From assembly GCF_932294415.1 (NCBI RefSeq), contig NC_065539.1:49433501-49497500 (forward strand): a stretch of 64,000 nucleotides of DNA, written 5' to 3'. This DNA comes from Quercus robur. Taxonomy: Eukaryota > Streptophyta > Magnoliopsida > Fagales > Fagaceae. The position numbers and the translations under genes are program-made. The notes beneath the pieces are model-generated. The model was not told the DNA's origin, did no database searches, and was given only the letters and a program-made list of their open reading frames with translations. Positions 33,610-44,974 of the stretch are shown piece by piece (the first letter of the stretch is position 1; every line of letters begins with the position of its first letter).

Positions 33610-36600
33610 ATGGAAAATATGATTAGAGTAACCGGTGAAACTAAGGCATGGTTTCTTTACGTTTTTGTACTTCACATTGTGTCTTTCTTTCATCAAATTA
33701 TGTGAACAAATCAAATAGGTTGCTAATTGTGTAAGGAAGGTTTGCATCACATATTAATGTCTGTCTTTCACTGCATTTACACAGCGAGTTTTTACTTTTG
33801 GCAAAGGAAGGAGTGAAGGTAGCAAGGGCATGAAGTCCTTGGTAAGCTTTATTTTAGCTACTTCTCTAGAATCTGTTATGATATATCCAAGTTGATGGTG
33901 TATTTGGACGTGTGAGAATGATTTGAATGTATACATTATATGACTTTGTACTTGTGTTTGATTGCAGTTGGGAGGAAAGGGAGGAAGCCTTGCAGAAATG
34001 GCAAGCATTGGGTTATCTGTACCACCAGGAATTACTATATCAACAGAAGCATGCCAAGAATATCAGCTGAATGGAAGGGAGTTGCCAGAAGGTTTATGGG
34101 AGAAAGTATTGGAAGGCTTGGAGACGATGGAGAAGGACATTAAAGCTTCTCTTGGTGACCCTTCTAAGCCCCTCCTCATCTCTGTCCGCTCTGGTGCTGA
34201 GGTAAGCTTTTGCTAGAGACCATAGAGTAGCTACATATTATTAATTTATAATGTGCTCTAACTGAATTGCATCTATCTCAGTGATACATAAAAGAAACTG
34301 ACTAGCCTTCTAATTATTTAATATGTAGATTTCCATGCCTGGCATGATGGACACTGTCCTAAACCTTGGACTTAATGATGAAGTAGTTACTGGTTTGGCC
34401 TCAAAAAGTGAAGAGCGCTTCGCTTATGACTGTTACAGACGTTTTCTAGACATGTTTGGAAATGTTGTAAGTGCTTCTTCTACATGTCGCTCTCTGTGCT
34501 AACTTGTGTTCGGTTCCGGTGCTTCTCAATTCTCTGCTTAGTTTCTTGTCTTCCACAATTTGTTTGGCAATGCAGAGCCACTGAAACATTTAAAATTACC
34601 CAACTAAAATGCTCCCTCTAAACCAATGCAATATGTTGATAATTGAGTGTGCTTTTTTTTTTTTTTTTTTAAATGGGGATAAATGAATCAAACTGTTGTA
34701 TTCTCTTGTTGCTAATTCATTGAAAAACTTGTCGTCTTTAATTGGAGGTATTGGGAATTCCACACAAATTATTTGAGGAGAAGTTAGAAAAGCTGAAGAA
34801 TGAAAAAGGAGTCAAACTTGACACTGATCTAACAGCTTCTGATCTCAAAGAGCTGGTGAAGCAGTACAAGAATGTTTACCTTGAATCCAAGGGTGAAAAG
34901 TTTCCTTCAGGTACCTAGTATGACGCTGAAAACTTATTTTTATTTCTCTCTTTTCTCAGAAAAATCTATACATTGACTGATAAAGAATCCATAGGAAAAT
35001 ATGGCCAAAAACTGTTTATATATTCTATCCCTTTAAACTCACCCCTTTTTGCCTGTATCTATCTGCAGATCCAAAACAACAATTGCAGTTGGCTATTAAA
35101 GCTGTTTTTGATTCTTGGGATAGCCCAAGGGCCATCAAATACCGGAGCATTAATCAAATAACTGGGTTGAAGGGAACTGCAGTAAGCATTCAATGCATGG
35201 TGTTCGGGAACATGGGAAATACTTCAGGGACAGGTGTTCTATTTACTAGGAATCCTAGCACCGGTGAGAAGAAGCTCTATGGGGAGTTTCTACCCAATGC
35301 TCAGGTTCTTATGCCAGTCCCATCTTGAGCTTGCTTTAAGACTCGAACTTCTCCTTTTATGTACATATCAGTAGAGATTATCTTAGTATTGATGAGTGTA
35401 GCTGAAGAATGGCTTTAATTAGGGAGAAGATGTAGTTGCTGGAATTAGGACACCAGAAGACTTCAACACCATGAAAAGTAGCATGCCTAACGCTTACAAG
35501 GAGCTTGTAGAGAACTGTGAAATTCTAGAGCGACATTACAAAGATATGATGGTAAAAGTTCACATTTGTAGAAGATGATTCTAATTGTCATCATTGCATT
35601 CATTACCTTCTTGATTTCTGAGAGGATAATGGTCTTCACTTTCTCAAAGTATGAAGTGCATGTCAGTCATATTTTGCCTAAATTTAACAATAAAATGATC
35701 TCTATTGTATTTCAGTAGAATACTAAGATGGGGTCTTCTCTGATAAATACAGGACATCGAATACACAGTCCAAGAAGATAGGTTGTGGATGTTGCAATGC
35801 CGTCCTGGAAAGCGTACTGGTAAAGCTGCAGTAACGATAGCTGTAGACATGGTTAACGAAGGGCTTGTTGATAAGAGCTCCGCAATCAAGATGGTGGAGC
35901 CACAACATCTTGACCAACTTCTTCATCCACAGGTATATTTTTATGTCAACAGCACTCTAATAGCAAATTGATCTGCATATAGATCGACATTTTCAACTTA
36001 ACTGCAAATCAAAAATCATAGGTCAAACTGCAATTTGATATTGGTTAACTGTATTTTAAGGAACTTAAAAGGTCAACTTCAATGTGAAGTAGAAGCTAAT
36101 GGCTGTCTATATATGCAGTAAAATTGCCATGAGCCTGCATCTTTAGTATATTTCAATCAGTTTATTTGATTAAGTTAGCTTGTTAATTCTTTTATATATG
36201 GTGTTCCTATTTTGCTCTTTGTACTGAACACTGTCCTGCTTATCATTTCTATTCTGTTCTATGGTGAAGATCCCTACATCTGCCTAATAATGCACTGTAG
36301 ACATTTGTAATTATTTATCTACATATGATCACATTCACGTGATCATAAAGGTCTTCTGACTTCATTGGGATGTTGCTGAACTAGTTTGAGGATCCGACTG
36401 CTTACAAAGACAAAGTGGTCGCCAAGGGCTTGCCTGCATCTCCAGGAGCTGCAGTGGGGCAGATTGTGTTCAGAGCTGAGGATGCTGAAGCATGGCATGC
36501 AGAAGGAAAGAGTGTCATCTTGGTATGCTAAAATTAATACCCTTTTTCACAATTCTTTTTCTTTCCAAGAACTGTTAGTTTGTTTTGATCTAAACAAAGA

Positions 36601-39600
36601 GGAATTTTGATATGTTGGACAAAATTGCAGCCTATGGTGATGGCTTAAGATTACTGATGGAATAGATTCAGCTATAATTCTAATGGGATTGCAAATTTTT
36701 TTTCTAATGCCATTCATTGTAAAATGACTAAAACACACTTTGTGATACCCCAAATTATGCTGATTTGATTTGATTGGATTGTTTGGGTGCGTTGTGCGGG
36801 CATGTGCTGAGACCACATCAGGTGTTTCCAACGTGGATCTAGGGTTTATAAGTGATTACAAGGAGCCCCAATTGTAACTTGACTAGTCCTTTTGGGGGTA
36901 ATTGCATATGTGACTAGCACTTTCCTCATTACACACTCTTTGTATTAAAACCCATATGCTTGTATGGCTGCTTGTCAAATAATAGAATGTTATGATATTA
37001 GATGCTATATGCGTTTCAACTTCTTAATCCCATTTCATTGTTGGAACTGAAGTTTTTTCATGATTTTGTATAATTGAAGGTGAGGACAGAGACCAGACCT
37101 GAGGATGTTGGTGGTATGCATGCAGCTGTTGGGATCTTGACAGCTAGAGGTGGCATGACGTCTCATGCAGCTGTTGTGGCACGTGGGTGGGGAAAGTGTT
37201 GTATTTCTGGCTGTTTTGAAATCCATGTAAATGACCTCAAGAAGGTGATGTTTTAAAATTTTATCTCCTATACATTATAGCTGCCTAAAAGAAGGAATGT
37301 AATAATAGGTTTTGTTTATCAACAATGCAGGTAGTTGTGATTGGGCATATAGTGATTAAGGAAGGAGAATGGCTCTCACTCAATGGCTCCACAGGTGAAG
37401 TGATATTGGGAAAACAACCACTCTCTCCTCCAACATTAAGTGGTGACTTGGAGATCTTTATGTCTTGGGCCGATAAGATAAGGCATCTCAAGGTGCTACA
37501 TTTGTGTTAAGTGCTGTAAGGGCTTGCATTGTCAGTAGTTGGAACTTCTATTTGCTAATTTAGTGGTATGTTGCTGTAATAGGTTATGGCAAATGCTGAC
37601 ACCCCTGAGGATGCATTAATAGCAAGAAAGAATGGTGCCAGTGGGATTGGCCTTTGCAGGACAGAGCACATGGTAATTATTTCTCTTACATCATTGTCCT
37701 CCTCATTATCATAACATATAAAAGAAACAAATTTCCTAGATATAGAGTTAGTTATCAATGGGAGTATATAAGTCCTTTCGAATATGGATGGTTCATTATG
37801 ATCTCCAGATAGGAGGATCTAATATGAGTCGATTATATAGCCTTGTACTACAGTAGTAGAGTACATGTGTGTGCACGCAAATTTTCTTTCAACAATTGTT
37901 GGAAGGACATTTTAAATTTTAATATATTTTAAATTTTTGTTATTACAATGTTGTATCAGTGCAATTATTCCAATTTCTCGTCAATTGCAAATGTTCAGTA
38001 GAGCTCAAGGAGCTTAATCAAATTTTTTTCTACTTTAAACACCCACTTTAATAATTTTCGTCAAACATGTTTCATATGCAGGAAGGTTAGCGTACATGTT
38101 GGTGTTAAGTAAAAAAAATAACTTATATTTACTTTCTAGACCATCTTTTATCTGATCCAGTAAGGTTACAAATTTCATTTTCTCATGCTTTGGGATGTTT
38201 CAGTTCTTTGCTTCAGATGAAAGGCTAAAGGCTGTTAGGAAGATGATAATGGCAGTTACACAAGAACAAAGGAAGGAAGCTTTGAACTCTTTGTTACCTT
38301 ATCAAAGATCTGACTTTGAGGGAATTTTTCATGCAATGGATGGTACTTTCCTCTTCTTTTGTTTTGAAATTTTGAAAATTATGAAAGATCTACCGTGTGG
38401 ATCAACAGGTTTGGTAAACTGCAATCACAATACCAATGGTGAGATGGACAGCTTAGTAATAGTATCACATTATCTCGGGCACTTCACTCTTATTTAATCA
38501 TAATTGTACATTTTTGTTCAATTTTTTGTTATCCAATTTTATTATGGAATTTCAGGCCTTCCAGTAACAATCCGACTGTTAGATCCTCCACTTCATGAAT
38601 TTCTTCCGCAAGGTGACCACCAACAGATTGTGAGCGAACTAACTGCAGAGACTGGCATAAATGAAGAGGAAGTTTTTTCAGCAATTGAAAAGTTATCAGA
38701 AGTAAATCCCATGCTTGGTTTCAGAGGCTGCAGGTTTGGTGGCCCTTCTTATGAGCTTTTGTTTCTAAGATTGCTCAAAATTTGTTCTCATAGCATTTAT
38801 CAGCTAGTATAATTATAGCTTTCTTTAATTACTTTCCATATTAAAAACTAAAGTTTTCTGAATATACAATGAGAGGATTCTTTGTTAAAATCCAATAAAG
38901 ATGTTATTGAACAGACATCACCCTACTTTGATGTCTCTTACATCATGTTGGGCTCCAAATCTCATCACACTGAGCTAAAAATTGTGCGAGATAGATTGAG
39001 CACCAACAGCCATCATCTTTTGGCCCTATTTCATAATACTGATCAATCCACAACTACCTCATTCCTTTTCTGACAATATAGAATCAATTGACTATCCTCA
39101 TGTGAGGATGAGTATGAAAGAACTCTCAACACTGTAGTTGCTTTAAAAAACACAACTTCAAGAAATATTCAAAAGACATCTTATTGTTGTTCATAGTTCA
39201 CAAATGAGTTTTTCTCCTGTGTCAACAGGCTAGGGATAGCATATCCAGAACTCACTGAAATGCAGGCACGTGCAATCTTTCAGGCTGCTGTCTCAATGAG
39301 CAACCAAGGTGTTGAAGTTTTTCCTGAGATAATGGTTCCCCTTGTTGGAACACCTCAGGCATGGTTCTGTCTATTCCTTTGTCTTATTATTCGTGAAATA
39401 TTAGGTTCCTTATTATGCTTAAAATGAGAGAGAAAGATGCAGCAATATTTACATTTCTCATTCTAAATCATGTTTTGTCTCTTTATTTCTTTATCTTGAA
39501 TATGTATATGTAACTTGAAACAAGAAACCTCAATGTGATTAAACTTCATGAAATTTTAGATATGCTATTCTACCAATTTTGAACTCATAGTCATAAAGTC

Positions 39601-41036
39601 AAAACTGATGGGAATTCTTACAGTTTAGTATATGGGGGATCAAAACATTCAAATTATTTTTTTTTTCTGAGATAAATTGACATTTTTTTATATCAGGAAC
39701 TTGGACATCAAGTGAGTTTAATACGAAGTGTCGCAAAGAAGGTGTTCTCTGAGATGGGTTCCTCCTTGAGCTATAAGGTGGGGACCATGATTGAAATCCC
39801 CAGAGCTGCTCTTGTTGCAGATGAGGTATACTACGTTGAAATGTTCCTTCCAAGTTTCTATAAGTACTTTTTAAGTCACAGGGAAGTCTCTATGAGGAAA
39901 GACATTATTTTTTCCTCTTTCTTTGAAGCTTGGCAAAACATTATAAATTTCAACCTATAAAAAGGAATGTAATATTCAATACTGCTCATAATGCCATACA
40001 TATTGTAATGGATGGTTACAGATTGCAAAGGAAGCAGATTTCTTCTCCTTTGGAACCAATGATCTCACACAGATGACCTTTGGTTACAGTAGAGATGATG
40101 TTGGCAAGTTTCTCCCAACTTACCTAGCCCAAGGCATTCTGCAAAATGATCCATTCGAGGTTAGTCTTGTTTTAACTTCCATATTTAAGGGAATGGAGAA
40201 AAATTGAAACTGATATCTTGATGGCCATACTCCAACTTTTTTGCTTGCAGGTACTTGATCAAAGAGGTGTTGGTCAGCTCATCAAGATTGCCACAGAAAG
40301 GGGTCGTGCAGCTAGACCTAGCTTAAAGGTAAATGGAAACTTTGCATTGTAGATATGCATGTACTCTTGAAATATGTAGAAATGTCCCTCTCTAATGGAG
40401 AGTTGATAGGACATTTGGATTTTGCGTTTATCTGACAAAGATAGCATTTCATGAGTGTGGCAAAAATGATGCTCAAATCATATTAATGTGATGATGCCAA
40501 GCAATACATAGCTTCAATTAGCCATTTATGACAATATTTCAGCTTCATGCCTTTTGTGATGGCATGTCAAGCTGTCAGGGATGATGGGGCTGCATCTTGC
40601 AGCATCCATCACTCTTAAAATATAAATGTTTTAAATGTGCCTATCATCTATAATCAGGTTGAACTTGATATCAATTCTCTAACTATTTCAATATCCCATG
40701 CAACCAGCTCTGCTAGTAGCTTATTGTTATGTACTTATGTAGGGACGAGTTTTTTTTTTTAATAATGGTTGGTATGATTGATTATTTTTCTTCACTTGAT
40801 AAATGATCATGATAAAACAGGTTGGAATATGTGGAGAGCATGGGGGGGAACCTTCTTCCATTGCCTTCTTTGCAGAGGCTGGACTGGACTATGTTTCATG
40901 TTCTCCATTCAGGTTGGTCTGTCTTGGCACTTTGAAATTTCCTATGCTACTTTCGTGATTGGAACAAAATCCTGATTTAAATTTTATCAACAGGGTTCCT
41001 ATTGCTAGGCTTGCAGCTGCTCAAGTTGTTGTCTGA
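33610..41036 (+). CDS. PPDK: Pyruvate, phosphate dikinase (PPDK), cytosolic-type start
   Basis: Twenty exons join in one frame to 878 codons: 33610-33627, 33785-33841, 33968-34201, 34329-34466, 34748-34910, 35069-35304, 35423-35551, 35753-35932, 36385-36522, 37080-37244, 37331-37492, 37583-37672, 38204-38342, 38556-38733, 39229-39358, 39697-39825, 40022-40159, 40251-40328, 40821-40912, 40994-41036. The enzyme interconverts pyruvate+ATP+Pi and PEP+AMP+PPi. The order is an N-terminal ATP-grasp domain ([13 protein letters not shown]), then the phosphohistidine domain [14 protein letters not shown] with catalytic His about 460 and regulatory Thr about 458. A C-terminal PEP/pyruvate barrel follows ([18 protein letters not shown]; catalytic Cys in GICGEHGGE, about 838). 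Length and content match the cytosolic form. Exon 1 (MENMIR) is inferred from an in-phase donor and is the least certain part. No transit-peptide exon was found. The intron after 39358 has a GC donor. Confidence 0.93.
39359..39696 (+). other. GC-AG intron of PPDK
   Basis: The exon ends ..ACACCTCAG and the intron begins GCATGG, with a normal acceptor TATATCAG. Using the next GT (39364) would give a frame with an early stop, whereas the GC donor restores VGTPQ-ELGHQV continuity. Confidence 0.7.
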
Positions 41037-41239
41037 GAGGGTTAACTACTTCGACAAGTTTCTTGAAATGTATAAATCATATACAGAAATATTCAATGAT
41101 TACATTGGTGTAAGAAGAATAAGGCAAAGAAAAAGGGATGCTATCAAATAAGTGTAAAAAAAACAAAGGACAAGTCCTCCTAGTCCTATGGGGAATCAGA
41201 ATATATGGTTTGACAGGAAAACCTGATGAATAATAATAT
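41037..41239. other. PPDK 3' UTR / boundary of the segmental duplication
   Basis: Convergent space between the PPDK stop and AWPM-19 copy A. Homology to the second AWPM-19 locus stops at about 41240, so the last AWPM-19 exon is replaced by this sequence. Confidence 0.6.
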
Positions 41240-41286
41240 ATATAAAAGAGATATTTTTCTCCTGTTATAAAATAAAAAATTCTTAC

Positions 41287-42279
41287 CAGGTTTGAATCAT
41301 CCCATCCACGTTGAATCTCTTTACAATTACAAGCCAATCTGTAACATTCAGTTTAGTATAAAGAGACTAATTAAGAAGTACGGACACTCCAAATTCTCCG
41401 ACTGTGTTTGACACACATTCCCCCAAAAAAAATAGTTTAAAAATTATTTTTTGATTTTAAATATGTTTTTAAAGATTCTGATAGTTGTTTTTTATTTTGA
41501 AAACTTAAAATAAACATAAAATATACCTAAAGTTATATATTGATTTTAAATATGTTTTTAAAGATTCTGATAGTTGTTTTTTATTTTGAAAACTTAAAGT
41601 AAACATAAAATATACTAAAAGTTACATATTAATTAATTGTTGTATCCTCTTATTGTATCATTTTCTAATTTTTCAAAAATTGTCGAGTCAGAGAAATAGA
41701 AAATAGAGGAATAATTTGTATACCCCATGGCAAATATAGTGAGTGACAAAGTTACAAGAGAAGAGTCAGCCGCAGCAAGTAGGTTGGGTGCATTCCATTG
41801 AGAAACATTACTGAGGCCAGTGAGTGAGGTGATCACGCCCACAACACCAGCAAGGAGGGATATAGGGACAAAGAAACCAGTTGCCTTATTTCCTAGCGGG
41901 AAGAATATTGTAAAAATCTCGAAAATCAGATTCTGCAATGCACATACAGATGCTACCATAAGTTATAACTGTGAGAGGATGACAATGCCTCACTAAGTTT
42001 AAAATGTCAAAACAAATTTAGTTACCTTCCTTATGAGTTCTTTCAATCTCATGATTTATTACTGCAATGCACATATAGATGCTACCATAAATTATAACTG
42101 TGAGAGGATGACAATACCTTACTAAGTTTAATATGTCAAAACAAATTAATTACCTTCTTATGAGTTCTTTCAATCTCGTGATTTATAGCCCATGAAGCAA
42201 TCACAGTTATGACAAAATATAAAACAAGATTGAGGATTAGGAGAATGGTGGCTGTTGATTTGGAACCTTCAGAAGCCAT
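41287..42279 (-). pseudogene. AWPM-19-like membrane protein, 3'-truncated copy A
   Basis: Exons 42154-42279, 41724-41932 and 41287-41338 still splice in frame (MASEGSKSTATILL.. through ..SLTIFAMG LACNCKEIQRGWDDSNL). They encode three of the four membrane segments. The fourth exon of the intact paralogue (RTLEVITIVVSATQLFYTV..) is absent: the DNA beyond 41240 is unrelated and runs into the PPDK 3' side. Compared with copy B, exon 1 is one nt shorter and exon 2 starts differently with 11 fewer nt, yet the frame is kept. Exon 3 has 6 extra nt (AAT TGT). TATA-like GTATATATTCC lies at about 42347-42358. Read as a pseudogene, or a gene making a truncated protein. Confidence 0.75.
41935..42180. repeat. 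Tandem duplication of about 120 bp across AWPM-19 copy A intron 1
   Basis: TGCAATGCACATA.AGATGCTACCATAA through TTACCTTC.TTATGAGTTC.. TTTCAATCTC occurs twice, so the exon 1 end and the exon 2 acceptor are duplicated. Copy B has it once. Confidence 0.85.
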
Positions 42280-42601
42280 AGATTTTGATGTTTAAATTTT
42301 AAGAAACGGATAAACTTGAACTGGGTCTCCCTTTTTGAGATCAGGAGAGGAATATATACGCAAGGAGTTGTTCTTTATCTTAGCAGGAAACATTGCCAGA
42401 TGAGGGTGGTCCTGTCATATATTCTTTTTTTTTTTTTGGTGTGTTCCCTTGCTTTTCATAATTGGGATGAAGTGTCTTTAATTCAAAGAAACAGCTTGAA
42501 TTCCTTTCCATTGAGGGGCTTGCCTCATTGAAAGGAAAAGAATTTTTGTCAATTTTCCTGGTCGTAAAACTAAGATTCTCTTGTTTATTTTACATTATTA
42601 A

Positions 42602-42932
42602 GGGTCCATTTGGATACAACTGAAAACTGAAAACTGAAACTGAAAAACACTTTAGTAAAATAATTTTTAAATGTGTGAATAGTACCGTGAGACCCATTTT
42701 TAATGAAAAAATGGCTGAAAAGTGTAATTTGTGGGTCCGTAAACAGTGCATGGTGTGCACTGTTCATGAAAAAAATCAAATATTGCGGCTACTGTTCATG
42801 AACAGTAATTGCAACAGTGACTGAACAGTAAAAAAATTGGCCAGAAATGCGTGCAAAAAAAAAAAAAAAAAAAAGAGCTGAAAACGAAAAACGTGCGTTT
42901 GGGAAACGCAAACACGCTTCCCAAACGCACAC
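42602..42932. mobile_element. PIF/Harbinger-like MITE (331 bp) in AWPM-19 copy A upstream region
   Basis: Ends GGGTCCATTTGGATA and, reversed, GTGTGCGTTTGGGAA, with TAA target duplications (42599-42601 and 42933-42935). Copy B shows the empty site TATTATTAAATCTGCAGG near 46310. Related by its ends to the MITE at 58265. Confidence 0.85.
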
Positions 42933-43064
42933 TAAATCTGCAGGACATCAGTTTAGCAGGAATATCTTTACCTGACCAATCAAACAAAAGAAAAGAATAA
43001 ACTTCACCTCTATACCATTTCTTGGTTGAGGTATCCTATATTAAAATTGATTTGTTTATATAGA

Positions 43065-43215
43065 TCACACTTAGCTCAGCTACTAATGTCTCTTGTCATC
43101 GAATCCCTTCACACATGAAAATTCATGGGTATCTTGACCCGATGGTAAAAGTCAATAATCATGGAACGGATGTCATAAGATCATGAGGGCTCACTCCAAG
43201 TCAAGTCCACCATTG
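43065..43215 (+). mobile_element. Decayed tRNA-derived SINE (shared with copy B)
   Basis: TTAGCTCAGCTACTAATGTCTC, then CATGGGTATCTTGACCCGATGG and AATCATGGAACGGATGTCATAAG, resemble the 56808 copy. The same sequence lies in copy B at about 46450-46580, so it predates the duplication. Confidence 0.5.
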
Positions 43216-43502
43216 ACGGTTATAACCAATCATGCCCAATAAGCCATTTAACATGCTCTAAGGGCACATGTTAGTAAACCCCTTTTAGTTATAGTTAGGT
43301 TCAAGCTCCAAGATAACATCCGCATTTCATGTTTCTATCATCACTGTTAACATTCTGATATGGCCAATTCTATGTCCTTTCTAGACCTGGGCTCTACTGC
43401 AGGACTTGCAGTTTATGGCATTTATTGTCTAAAGTATAAACCCAAAATAAACAAAATAAACAAATATATATATGACATGTGGCAAAGTTAAGCAAATATA
43501 TG

Positions 43503-44151
43503 GGCCAAAATGGCCCATTAGCATTAATTTTTGAAATATTTAGCAACAGAGCACTGTTTCGGAAATAATTAGGGAAATACCACTTTTTCTGGTACTCGAG
43601 CTCGCCGAGCTCGAGTACCATGTTTTTTTAATCCATTGTCGCCCCATATTCAAGGAGCTCTATAGTGGCGTTTTTAAGCCCTATAGTGACGTTTTCGGGC
43701 CCAATAGCGGCCTTTTCCAGCAAAATTTTTTTTATAAGTCCCCATAACAGGTTCAAGGGGCCCTATAGTGACGTTTTTTGGCCCTATAGCGGCGTTTTCC
43801 TGCAAAATTTTTTATAAGTCCCCATAACAGGTTAAGGGGCCCTATAGTGGCGTTTTTAAGCCCTATAGTGACGTTTTTGGGACCTATAGCGGCGTTTTCC
43901 TGCAAAATTTTTTACAAGTCCCCATAACATGTTCAAGGGGCCCTATAGTGGCGTTTTAAGCCCTATAGTGACGTTTTCGGGCCCTATAGCGGCGTTTTTT
44001 TTTTTTGAGAAGATGTTTGACCAATGAAAAGATGGTACTCGAGCTCACCAAGCTCGAGTACCAGAAAAAGTGGTATTTCCCTAATTATTTCCGAAACAGT
44101 GCTCTGTTGCTAAATATTTCAAAAATTAATGCTAATGGGCCATTTTGGCCC
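43503..44151. mobile_element. Mutator-like MITE with 9-bp target duplication and palindromic ends
   Basis: Long terminal inverted repeats of about 120 bp (43503-43621 and about 44032-44151) differ at only a few bases. AAATATATG flanks the element at 43494-43502 and 44152-44160 and occurs once in the orthologous position of copy B (about 52475, diverged). Each inverted repeat has two internal palindromes: GGGCCAAAATGGCCC and GGTACTCGAGCTCG/CGAGCTCGAGTACC. The centre (43650-44005) has about four copies of an 85-102-bp repeat with CCCTATAGTGACGTTTT. No transposase. Confidence 0.85.
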
Positions 44152-44279
44152 AAATATATGACTAAACTGACATTGTTACTCTTTTTCCTTAGAAGTCTGA
44201 CAAACCCATCAGCACATTACTTTAAAAAACAAATATTTGTACAAAGAAAAAGTTATCAAAGATAGGGTAATGAACATAC

Positions 44280-44400
44280 CTCTGGAATGCCAAATGGCTG
44301 GTGGGTTTTGCCGGAATTGCCTTCAGGAAGGGGAGGGAGAGAGAGAGGGAAAGAGGTAGTCAAGTGGGTATTTGGGTGAGCAATCTATAAATTATTTTGC
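44280..44400 (-). promoter_or_regulatory. Orphan GS2 promoter and 5'UTR exon
   Basis: Homologous to 52616-52730 in front of the real GS2. It keeps the exon end GGCATTCCAGAG with donor GTATGTTC, the CCCAAATACCCAC block and a TATA-like TTTATAG at about 44386-44392. No GS2 coding follows; the minus-strand path leads into the MULE MITE and then AWPM-19 copy A. Confidence 0.75.
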
Positions 44401-44974
44401 AAGAGCAAAGTCTCAACCAATATGATAAAGCAAGTGTTACCAAGTACCAACACAAATTTCTCAACAACAAAAAAAGTACCAATACAAAGGTAATAAATGT
44501 AAGCCACAACAAAGACCAAGGATATGCTAACAAGATATGTAATGTGGAGTCTCAAACTCCAGATCTACATAATTTAGCACCAAGCCTAGATTCACACATC
44601 AAACTCCGAATAATCCACTTTAATCAACATTAACAAGTTACAATAATTCTCCACTCAAGTTTTATAACACAATCATATGTATTTGTGTTTGTATATATAT
44701 AAACCTGTTATGGCCTGTAATTAAATAGTGTTCGGTGAATGAAAAGATATAGATGCATACAGGAAAAGCCTTGATTTATTTGTCAGGATGAAATAAAATC
44801 ACACACTTTACATTGTATAATTAAGATCAACACAATGGACTTTACAACCAGCACTTGAAATCCTCACCCAAAAAGAGAAAGAAACATATAAAAAGAAAAT
44901 CACTCACAATACTATTCCACAATCATCATGGATATACACTTTTATAAAAAGAATCAACACATAAGCACTGTAGC
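44401..44974. other. Intergenic region and AWPM-19 copy B 3' UTR
   Basis: AT-rich, no coding frame with a recognisable domain. The part nearest 44975 is the likely 3' UTR. Confidence 0.5.

Larger units (their letters stand above)
41240..44400. repeat. Segmental duplication copy A (truncated AWPM-19 + GS2 5' end)
   Basis: Order matches copy B (45110-52730): AWPM-19 exons 3-1, its promoter, a shared flank (43020-43385 versus 46390-46775), then the GS2 first intron start, 5'UTR exon and promoter (43428-44400 versus 52410-52730). Everything equivalent to 46780-52410, the whole GS2 coding region, is missing. Confidence 0.85.

Noticed and set aside
36547-36831. 94-codon minus frame in a PPDK intron
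   Set aside because: No domain, lies in intron sequence, no exon-like boundaries.
43394-44265. Two similar frames (MVLELGELEYQKK../..MVLELTKLEYQKK..)
   Set aside because: They are the inverted repeats of the MULE MITE translated in opposite directions; not genes.
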